Assembly: GCA_034008185.1 (NCBI GenBank)
Contig: CM067109.1
Coordinates: 36,674,885-36,738,884 of the forward strand
Direction of reading: 5' to 3'
DNA length: 64,000 nucleotides
DNA from: Gorsachius magnificus
Taxonomy: Eukaryota > Chordata > Aves > Pelecaniformes > Ardeidae
In this document: positions 44,691 through 52,970 of the stretch, piece by piece
How positions within the stretch are numbered: position 1 is the stretch's first letter
Layout of the letters: every line of letters begins with the position of its first letter
Notes under the pieces: model-generated
The model's input: the letters and a program-made list of their open reading frames with translations, nothing else
What the model was told of the DNA's origin: nothing
Databases searched by the model: none
Program-made: the position numbers and the translations under genes

Positions 44691-45374
44691 ATTGGAGTAG
44701 CCACAGTGGCTGTGGCCACTTTACAAGTGATATTGGATACTTTGCTTGATGATACTGAGAAAAGAATGGTATTGAATGCTGCTAGAAAACAGGTAGAGGG
44801 AGCACATGCTAACGGAGCTTTACAAGGGACAGTGGATCAGAATTTTCCATCTGCAAATCCTGAGTGGGACCCTAATCAACCAGGACCCAAGGGAATGTTG
44901 ACTAGGTATCAGAGATGGATTTTATTTGGTGTAAGACATGCAATGCCAAAAGCATTAAATTGGTCAAAAATCTATGAAGTAAGACAAGAACCAAATGAGT
45001 CCCCCTCAGCCTTTATGGAAAGACTGAAGGTGACTGCTGGAAAATACACTAATTTGGACCTAGAAAATCACCTGGGTAAAATGCTTGAAGTAGCTTGGAC
45101 TGTATTTAATAAGAGAGAAAAAGAGAGAGAAGTGAGACAAGCGCGGAGAGATGGAAAATTACTGGCGGTCCTAGCTGAGAATAATAGGAGAGGTAGAGGA
45201 AGAGGACGAGCAATGAACGTTGGAGAAAGGCGGAAAGTACATCTCCGTTTGGCAGAGGATCAGTGTGCTATTTGTAAGGAGCGCGGGCATTGGAAGAAAG
45301 AATGCCCCAGGGCTGGGGAATTAGACCCAGCTCTCCAGGCAATCCAACTGATGACTTTGGGGGAGGAGTCGTGA
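44664..45374 (+). pseudogene. chimeric ORF: gammaretrovirus-like capsid C-terminus and nucleocapsid
   Basis: An intact 236-codon frame. The first about 9 codons come from the ERVL repeat; the rest is gag of a second, gammaretrovirus-like element that begins inside capsid, so matrix and the N-terminal capsid are missing. The capsid C-terminal part contains Q-E-P-N-E-S-P-S-A-F, the major-homology region type. One zinc knuckle follows, C-A-I-C-K-E-R-G-H-W-K-K-E-C (C-x2-C-x4-H-x4-C), at about 45269-45310. A single knuckle is usual for gammaretroviruses. The frame ends TGA at 45372 and protease continues in the same frame. Confidence 0.8.
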
Positions 45375-45735
45375 AGGGAACTGGGGGAATCAAACCTAGC
45401 TGAACCCCTGGTTACGTTGAAGCTAGGGAATGAAGAGGTAGAATTTTTAGTAGACATGGGGGCCACTTACTCCGTATTGAACACATGCAAAGGGAAATTT
45501 AGTTGTAAATCACTAGATGTTGTTGGTGCAATGGGGAGGAAAGAAAATCGACCTTTCCTAAAACCGCTGAAGTTTAAATTGGGAAAACAATGGGTAACTC
45601 ACCAGTTTCTGTATACGCCTGAATGTCCCTTACCCTTGTTAGGATGAGATTTATTAAGCAAATTAAATGCACAAATAACTTTTAAAGATGGGTGAATTAA
45701 GTTACTAATACCAGAATCAAAAGCCATAGAGGCCA
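45375..45735 (+). pseudogene. gammaretrovirus-like protease, active site altered
   Basis: Directly in frame after the gag TGA, as in gammaretroviruses that make pol by stop-codon readthrough. The active-site block reads L-V-D-M-G-A-T-Y-S-V-L-N: Met replaces the Thr/Ser of D-T/S-G (ACG to ATG would be a CpG transition). The frame is broken by TGA at 45645-45647 and 45693-45695. Confidence 0.78.
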
Positions 45736-45737
45736 GA

Positions 45738-46935
45738 GTGTTTATGTTACAGGATTCCCCTAGGGAAGAACAGATTCCAGAAGAAGTGGAAAATGCAGTA
45801 ATTCCTTTAGTCTGCGCCAGCAGAGTTCCAGGACGATCTAAATTGGCAGAACCGGTAAAAGTGACTTTAAAACCTGGAGCTAAGCCCATAAGACAAAACC
45901 AATATCCTATTAAGTGGGAGGCTCAAAAAGGATTAGAGAGGCTAATAACAAAATTTTTAGAATGTGGGCCCTTGGTAGAATGTGAATCAGAATATAATAC
46001 TCCTATTTTGCCAGTAAAGAAATCCGGAGGTAAGGAATATCAATTGGTTCAGGATTTGAGAGCCATAAATCAAATAGTCCAAGATATACACCCAGTAGTG
46101 GCTAACCCATATAGTTTACTGATCTCTTTAAAGGAGGAGCACAAATGGTTTACTGTACTAGATTTAAAGGATGCTGCCTTTTGCATACCTCTGGATGAAA
46201 AGAGCCAAAGCATATTTGCTTTTGAATGGGAAAGCCCCACCACAGGATGAAAGACGCAATTAACCTGGACTGTACTTCCACAAGGATTTAAAAACAGCCC
46301 TATGATATTTGGGAATCAATTGGTAAAAGAATTAGAGATATGGAAAAAACAGAACCAAGAAAGAGGCCTTTTGGTACAGTATGTAGATGACATCTTGATA
46401 GCAGCAGAAAATAAAGAAGAGTGTTTTGAAATTACTACCAGTTTATTAAATTTCCTGGGCCAAGGAGGATATAGAGTTTCTAGAAGCAAAGCCCAAATAG
46501 GAAAAGAAGCAGAGATTTATTTGGGATTTGAGATCTCTCAAGGACAGAGACAACTGGGGAATGATAGAAAAGAAGCCATTTGTCAAATTCCTGAACCTAG
46601 TAGCCAAAAGGAATTGAGAGCTTTTCTGGGGATGACTGGATGGTGTTGACTCTGGATCCTGAACTATGGACTGTATGTGAAGCCACTGTATGAGGCTTTG
46701 AAAGAGTCTGAAGATCGGTATTTGGTTTGGACACCTGAATGTCAGAAATAGTTTAAAGAACTTAAAAGAGCATTGATGATGGCCCCTGCATTAGGTTTAC
46801 CTGATCTGACCAAACCTTTTGAGCTTTTTGTACATGAAAGGCAACATCTAGCCTTTGGAGTGCTGGCACAGCGGTTGGGATCCTGGAAGCGGCTGGTGGG
46901 ATATTTTTCCAAAAATGAAAAACTGTGGCAGCAAC
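45738..46935 (+). pseudogene. gammaretrovirus-like reverse transcriptase, broken
   Basis: The fingers and palm are readable at 45738-46250, then 46302-46649, with the catalytic block Y-V-D-D-I-L-I-A intact near 46380-46402. Stops interrupt at 46248 (TGA), 46647 (TGA) and 46749 (TAG), all in one frame, and a frameshift lies near 46900-46925. Same strand and order as gag above it. Confidence 0.85.
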
Positions 46936-47803
46936 AGTTTTGCTGATCCAGGAAGCTCGAAAGCTGACTGTGGGTCAAAAGATGGTGGTATATGTACCAC
47001 ACATGGTAATAACTGTCCTGGAGCAAAAGGGGGGTCATTGGCTATCCCCCAGCAGAATGCTGAAATATCAGGTTGTCTTATTGGAACAAGATGATGTAGA
47101 ATGAAAAACCACAGCAATTGTTAATCCAGCAATGTTCTTGTCAGCAGAAAACCCGATGGGAAACTTAGAACATGACTGCCTGTTAACTATTGAACAAGTT
47201 TATTCCAGCAGACCAGATCTGAGAGATGAACCCCTGGAAAATCCTGATCTGGAATTGTTTACAGATGGAAGCAGTTTTGAGCAAGAAGGAAAGCAAATGG
47301 CTGGATATGCTGTCATCACCACCACCAAGGCATTGGAGTCAGGGGCCCTGCCTGCAAATACCTCGGCACAGAAAGCAGAATTGGTGGCTTTAAAGCAGGC
47401 CCTGCAAATGGCAGAAGGACAAAGGGTAAATATCTGGACTGATTCTAAATATGCATTTGGTGTGATCCATGCTCATGGAGCTGTTTGGAAGGAAAGAGGA
47501 CTGCTGTCAGCCCAAGGATCATCAATAAAGCATAAAGAAGAAATTCTCCAACTTCTAGAAGACATGCAGAAACCAAAGGAAGTGGTGGTAATGCATTACA
47601 AAGCTCATCAATTCAGGCAGACAGCTGTAAATATAGGTAATCAATTGGCAGATAAAGCTGCAAGGGAGGCTACATCACAAGGTGTCCTTGCATTAGTACC
47701 AGTAAAACAGATAAAAATTCCAAACTTAAAACCGAAATATAATAAATTGGATGATCAATTAGTAGGACAATTGCTAAGTGTCCAATTAAAAATAACCCCC
47801 TGA
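46925..47803 (+). pseudogene. gammaretrovirus-like connection and RNase H
   Basis: After the frameshift the connection domain continues to a TGA at 47102-47104, then an open frame runs 47132-47803. It holds an RNase H with catalytic motifs in place: L-F-T-D-G-S, K-A-E-L-V-A-L, I-W-T-D-S-K-Y-A and a downstream N-Q-L-A-D-K-A. The terminal TGA at 47801 arises from a frame change at the CCCCC run at 47796-47800. This is the best-preserved domain of the nested element. Confidence 0.82.
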
Positions 47804-48677
47804 ATCAAAAGAAACCACCCTTACAACCACAAAACAAGGAAATTCTCCTGGAGATTATTGGCAAATTGATTTTTCTAGGTTACCCAGACAAAATGGATAT
47901 AGGTATTTGTTAGTGCTGATTGATGCATTTGCGGGATGGCCAGAGGCTTTCCCTTGCTGCACCAACAAAGCTAGAGAAGTAGTTAAAATATTGCTGAAAG
48001 AAATAATACCAAGATTTGGGGTGCCAATAGGAATGTCCTCTGATAGAGGACCCCACTTTGTGGCAGATGTAGTTCAATAAATTAGTAAAATTTTGGGTAT
48101 AAAATGGGACTTACATACCCCCTGGAGACCACAATCAAGTGGGCAAATTGAGAGGATGAACCAAACACTGAAAAGACAAGTAAGTAAAATCTGTCAAGAA
48201 ATGTCTTTGAAATGGCCACAAGCCTTACCATTAGCCGTCTTGAGAATTAGAATTCAGCTGAGGTCTAAGGATGGTGTAAGTCCCTATGAAATTTTGTATG
48301 GCAGACTGTACCAAACTCCCCTCATCCCAGGGGATATGAAAGTAGCAGTGGAAACAGATTTTAAAGTGTATTTGATTTCTTTAGGAAAAGTCCTTGGAGC
48401 CCTCTGAAGATACATCGTGCTGACAAGATCGCTTGCCTTGGATACGCCTGCACATCAGTATCAGCCAGGCAATTTCATGTATATAAAGACTTGGAACTCT
48501 GAACCATTGCAGGAGAAGTGGAAGGGACCCTTCCAGGTACTGTTAAGAACTTAGACTGCAATCAAAGTAGAAGGAGTGGAACCGTGGATACACTACACAC
48601 AAGTGAAGAAAGCCGTTCCATGGAAGATCATCAATAGGGATCCAGAGACTGCTAAGTTGACTTTAAAATATGTTTAA
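47804..48677 (+). pseudogene. gammaretrovirus-like integrase, broken
   Basis: The catalytic core shows all three acidic residues: W-Q-I-D-F, S-S-D-R-G-P and S-S-G-Q-I-E-R-M-N. I see no His-His-Cys-Cys zinc-binding segment between RNase H and the core, so that part seems deleted. Stops at 48078 (TAA), 48405 (TGA) and 48552 (TAG) break the frame. It ends TAA at 48675-48677 and overlaps the env start by a few bases, as usual in gammaretroviruses. Confidence 0.8.
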
Positions 48678-49798
48678 AAGAGGGGAACTTCATTGTAAAA
48701 TATGGGAAAAATGGATTCTGATTTGGAGACTGATGATGATGGGAGCATTGTTTGAAGTAGAGGCAGATCGATCAGGATTGAGGGCAGAGAATGGGAATCC
48801 GCTGTCGACAGAAGCGGAACAGTTGATACACATCCCAAGAACTCCTCCAGAAGAAAATTTAATGATAGGACTGATAAAAGAGTTCGCTAATTTGCAAAAT
48901 GTTACCCAAATAACTGCATGTCTCCCAATCCCAAGAGTGGTAGGTGAGTCAGTTCCATGGGGAATTTTGACAACAAACCTGAGCAGTGAGGAATTTAAAA
49001 TTGATAACACATATTGTAAGCAAGTCCCCACTGTTGGATGGGTACAACCAGCAGAACTGTATGTTCAGTTGGTCATAAATGCAACCAGGGGATGTGGAAA
49101 TCAAACTAAACAAGAAATGGTTTTGTGGGATTCAGTGTCGTCAATGACTATCTTATCTCAATTTCAGTACATGGCCAATGCCTCCTGGTGTTTTACTTGG
49201 GATGGAAATCAATTTTCGACTTTCCCAGTTACCGACAAAGAAAGCACCTCCAGAGAAAAGGAAATTATTGTCTCTGTTAGCTCCCTTATCAGCTTACAGG
49301 AATAGAGCCTGGTTGTACAGATTGACTGGTCAGGTAGAAAAATTGGCTAGTATAACAAAGAAAGGATTCAAACAATTAAATTTGCAGTTACAGGCGACTT
49401 CAAGGATGGCCCCACAAAATAGAATGGCTTTGGACATGCTCTTATTAAAAGAACATGGAGTCTGCGGATACCTGAGAGATAAGATAGATCATTGCTGCAT
49501 ACACATCCCAAATGTTACCCAAGATGTTGAACATGATTTGAATTTACTAGGACAGATAGAAAAAGATACCCAAGAAATTCAACAAGACATGCAAGAGAAT
49601 TGGTTAGACAAAATCTTCAGTGGGTTAAGATGGAATTTGAGTTCCTGGCTAAAATCTTTAATTAGTACTGTATTATTGTTACTAATAGTTTTCTTAGCAA
49701 TACTACTCATTTACTATTGCCTAAAGAAAGAACTTAATAAGAAATCTGCCTTCAATCAAATTATTATGCAAACAGTAGCCAAGACAAAATTTGAGTGA
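48670..49798 (+). pseudogene. gammaretrovirus-like env, frameshifted
   Basis: Surface and transmembrane regions lie in two overlapping frames: 48670-49305 (surface part, with several N-x-S/T sites and Cys residues) and 49178-49798 (transmembrane part). The transmembrane frame has a Q-N-R-M-A-L-D-M-L-L block as in the immunosuppressive-type segment, then a C followed nine residues later by C-C, a heptad region, and a hydrophobic membrane anchor (about 49650-49720) with a short Lys-rich tail. The surface part is short for the class. The frame change near 49180-49300 separates the two halves, so no full envelope protein can be made. Confidence 0.75.
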
Positions 49799-49910
49799 TT
49801 CAATCAAGACGCTCCCACCATCATACAGTGAATCAGTGAATTGAATTATCAACAATGAAACATTGATTTTAAAATGGAAGTATTGAAAAGGTGATTATTT
49901 CAAAATTTCC

Positions 49911-49922
49911 AAAGGGGGGAAA
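49911..49922 (+). promoter_or_regulatory. polypurine tract before nested LTR
   Basis: AAAGGGGGGAAA lies immediately before the TG that opens the nested LTR. This is the expected plus-strand primer for reverse transcription and fixes the LTR start at 49923. Confidence 0.85.
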
Positions 49923-50517
49923 TGTAACCAAAATAATGATATAATTGTTATGTATCTTAGTCTTTAGCACTAAGGTGATGGGATTGAATCAGTTAACCAC
50001 AAATGCAACTATGAATGCTGCTCTGTTCCTCTGTACAGCCCTACCCAACTGGACACTAGGTCCAGGGACAGTGAGTATAGTATATCATGTAAGAAGAAGG
50101 TGGAAGGTAGTTTTGTGTAGTGGACCAAGAAAGCTGGCTAGGACTACCAAGACTGAGAGCCGAGTAGGTAAGAGGTAATTCCAGCAGGGGGAGATCGCAA
50201 CCGCTGACTCACTGACCACCTACCCAAATGATACCTCCTACTCAAAAGGGAACAATAGAAGTGAACAACTGAGTCTGCGCAGTAATTTACATAGGAAGCG
50301 AGAGAATTTGTACCAATCACTAGAGGGAATGTTATTGATTATGTATTAATGTAATGAATATGTGTATATTTGATTTATATAAGCTGATTGAAATAGGAGC
50401 AAAGCATGCATGTTTGGTGGAGTGATCCCCTGTGCATCCGGCTCCGTGAATAAAGAATGCTTGCCTTTTAACACTACATTGGTGTTACAAGGTTTATTCT
50501 TCCCGATTTTGGTGACA
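49923..50517 (+). repeat. LTR of the nested gammaretrovirus-like element
   Basis: A 595-bp LTR. Its ends are inverted copies: TGTAACCAAAA at the start and TTTTGGTGACA at the end, with one mismatch over 11 bases. A TATA-like tttatataag lies near 50374 and AATAAA at 50449-50454. It is the only LTR of this element in the window, and it sits after env and before a leader, so it serves as both ends of a rotated genome. Confidence 0.9.
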
Positions 50518-50522
50518 GTTTT

Positions 50523-50540
50523 TGGCGACCCAGATGGGAC
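50523..50540 (+). promoter_or_regulatory. primer-binding site of nested element
   Basis: TGGCGACCCAGATGGGAC begins five bases after the LTR end, the expected position and form for a retroviral primer-binding site. I cannot assign the tRNA with confidence. Confidence 0.8.
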
Positions 50541-50873
50541 TCTGCTTGCGAATCTCAAAGGCTCTGGGGGATCACAGGACCTCCAGCCAGCACTGAGGGA
50601 TTCTCGGGGAGAGCCTCTGATCCCTGGACCGAAGAATTCCAAGCAAGTTCTCTGGTCAGGTAATAAAGGCATTCTTTTAAGGGGATAAAACTTGGGTTCA
50701 AATACCACCAGTCTGCTTACAAGATATGGTGAAAGCTACGCAAAGTTGGGCTGGGAGGTACCTCTGCGGGGTTTAGAGTCCCCGCAGGTAATGCCTGCCT
50801 ATAAGAGGCGGTGAAAGCCTTGCAAGGTTGGGCTAAAATCCCGGGTAAGGAGGTTGGTAGAGGGAGCTTCAAC
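50541..50873 (+). other. 5' leader of nested element, out of place
   Basis: This non-coding stretch follows the primer-binding site as a retroviral leader would, and includes a splice-donor-like CAG/GTAATA near 50660. It ends at 50873 where the ERVL histone segment begins. In a normal provirus gag would follow; here gag lies 6 kb to the left. Confidence 0.7.
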
Positions 50874-51482
50874 AGGGGTTGACAATACCATCAGTAAAAC
50901 CAAAGTAAAATAGAGAAATTAAAGCTTTTACTGAAAAGCTGGGTGGCTCTTAAAAGACCCTTTGGTTTAGACCATCTTGCTCTAACGCAAATTTACTTGG
51001 AGCTGGTGTACTTGGGCCGCTCCTTGCCACCCTCCTTGCCGCCCTCCTTGCCGCCCTCCTTGCCGCCCTCCTTGTGCTTCTTGTCGCCCTTCTTGGGCGC
51101 AGGGGCAGGCTGGGCCCTCCTCGGTGCCGTCCTTGCCGCCCTTCCTTGCTGCCCTCCCTGTGCTTCTTATTGCCCTTCTTCTGTGTCTTGGTGACAGCTT
51201 TCTTAGGCCCTTTTGGGCGTGGGGGCGGGCTGGGCCCCCCCATGTGGCCCTCCTTGGGCCCCGCCCTCCTCGGTGCCATACTCAGGCCGTCCTTGGCCCC
51301 CTTGGCCCTCTCTGCCACCGTCCCCGCCACCCTCCTTGCTGCCCTCCTTGTGCTTCTTGTCACCCTCCTTCTGCATCTCGGTGAAGGCTTTCTTAGAGCC
51401 CTTCTTGGGCGCGGGGGTGGGCTGGGCCCTCCTCGGTGCCCTACTCGCGGCCCTCCTTGGGCCCCTCCTTGCCACCCTCCTT
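50874..51482 (-). pseudogene. captured antisense histone H2B, copy 2, with tail repeats
   Basis: The first about 140 bp match 41535-41675 with one visible difference, including the H2B stop and K-Y-T-S-S-K codons (50993-51013, minus strand) and the same mismatched histone stem-loop (about 50942-50961). Beyond it the region is expanded. Three imperfect minus-strand units encode Lys-rich H2B-tail text: P-K-K-G-D-K-K-H-K-E-G (near 51060-51095), a unit near 51150-51225, and P-A-P-K-K-G-S-K-K-A-F (near 51385-51420), joined by GC-rich Lys/Glu/Gly linkers. The histone fold is absent. It joins the integrase segment directly at 51483, so the intervening pol found in copy 1 is missing. Confidence 0.82.
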
Positions 51483-52055
51483 GTCCTGTGGCGACATGGA
51501 AGCCCAGAAGGAATTGAGTCAGACAACAAACTCATTTACGAAACAGCCTCATAGACAAATGGGCCAAAGAGCATGGCGTTGAGTGGGTCTATCACATCCC
51601 CTATCATGCACCAACCTCTGGGAAAATTGAACGATACAATGGACTGTTAAAGACTACACTAAAAGCAATGGGTGGTGGAACATTCAAACATTGGGATACA
51701 CATTTAGCAAAAGCTACCTGGTTAGTCAACACTAGAGGATCTGCCAACCGAGCTGGCCCTGCCCAATCAAGCCTCTTACGTACTGTAGAAGGGGATAAAG
51801 TCCCTGTAGTGCATGTAAAAAGTATGCTGGGGAAGACAGTCTGGGTTACTCCTGCCTCAGGTAAAGGCAAACCCATCCATGGGATTGCTTTTGCCCAAGG
51901 AGCTGGCTCCACATGGTGGGTGATGTGGAAAGATGGGGAAGTCCGATGCGTACCTCAAAGGGATTTGATTTTGGGTGAAAACAACCAATGAACTGAATTG
52001 TATGATGTTAATTGCTGTATAATACAGTATGTCATCATTTTTATTATTGCTGTAT
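51483..52055 (+). repeat. direct repeat, right copy (integrase end)
   Basis: Repeat of 44118-44690. Frame 51668-51991 encodes the same 107-residue integrase C-terminal domain with a single Asn-to-Ser difference. Only the last part of the integrase is present; the catalytic core's first Asp and everything before it are missing. Confidence 0.92.
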
Positions 52056-52400
52056 GTCCTATCAATGGTATAACAGTAAGTATCGCCCAGATTAAGAAGA
52101 ATGAATTTTGAAGAAACTGAGGAAGTGCAGCGGATGGAACCAGAACTGACTTCAGCATGCAACAAGCCAACACCAGACCCCCATATCTCCTGCCCTGAAA
52201 GGCTGTTACGACAGATGGAGCCCAAAACCATAGACTAAATGAACCCAATGGACATTTTAGAGAGATGGTCCATAGACTAAGGGAATGCCATCTGTGTATA
52301 TATTTACAAAAAAAAGGGAAGGTGGTGGTGATTAATTGGAATGTATTGTAACGGTAGGACCTAAGCATGACGTAAATGGTATATAATAAGGGGTGGTTAA
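52056..52400 (+). other. ERVL-like 3' internal end, no env
   Basis: Short non-coding remainder between integrase and the 3' LTR. It has purine-rich stretches (AAAAAAAAGGGAAGG near 52305-52322 and AAGGGG near 52388) that could have served as polypurine tract. No env frame is visible, as is usual for ERVL elements. Confidence 0.6.
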
Positions 52401-52970
52401 TGTCCTGGTTTCGGCTGGGATAGAGTTAATTTTCTTCACAGAAGCTAGCATAGTGCTGTGTTTTGGGTTTAGTACTAGAAAAATGTTGATAACACACTGA
52501 TGTTTTTAGTTGTTGCCAAGTAGTGCTCAGACTACTCAAGGACTTTTTGAGCTTCTCCTGCTCAGCCAGGTGCATAACAAGCTGGGAGGGAGCACAGCTA
52601 GGATAGCTAACCCAAACTGACCAAATTGCTATTCCATACCATATAACATCATGCTCGCGGGGGGAGTTGGTCGGTCGGTCGGTTGGTTGCGGGGAGAATG
52701 ATCGCTGCTCGGGGAGTGATCGCTGCTCGGGACAGGCTGGGCATCGGTCGGCGGGTGGTGAGCAATTGCATTGTGCATCATTCATTTTGTATATTCTGTA
52801 TATTCTGTTACCATTCTCATTATTACTATTATTATTATTTTCTCTTATTAAACTGTCTCTATCTCAGCCCACGGCTCTAAACTTTTTTTTTCCTTCCCAA
52901 TTCTCTCCCCCATGCCACTGAGGGAGGGGGGAGTGAGCGAGCGGCTGCGTGGTGCTTAGTTGCCACGACA
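52401..52970 (+). repeat. ERVL-like 3' LTR
   Basis: A 570-bp LTR matching 38083-38659 over its length. The TCGG/TTGG run is longer, and the end reads TTGCCACGACA, lacking about 15 bp present in the 5' LTR. Flanking host sequence follows at 52971. Confidence 0.88.

Larger units (their letters stand above)
38083..52970 (+). mobile_element. composite ERVL-like provirus with nested retroviral and host DNA
   Basis: The outer element is an ERVL-like endogenous retrovirus in plus orientation with LTRs at both ends, decayed gag and pol, and no env. At 14.9 kb it is far longer than a normal provirus of this class because it contains a reversed solo LTR (39813-40366), antisense histone H2B DNA (41535-41815 and again 50874-51482), a rotated gammaretrovirus-like genome (44691-50873) and a duplicated integrase segment (44118-44690 and 51483-52055). 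No target-site duplication is evident: the bases before the left LTR (AATGA) and after the right LTR (GCATG) do not match. The right LTR also lacks about 15 bp near its end, so its terminus may have been rearranged. All frames are disrupted. Confidence 0.85.

Noticed and set aside
50943..51554. Long plus-strand Leu/Pro-rich frames, superficially membrane-like
   Set aside because: Antisense of Lys/Glu/Gly-rich H2B-tail codons; not a membrane protein.
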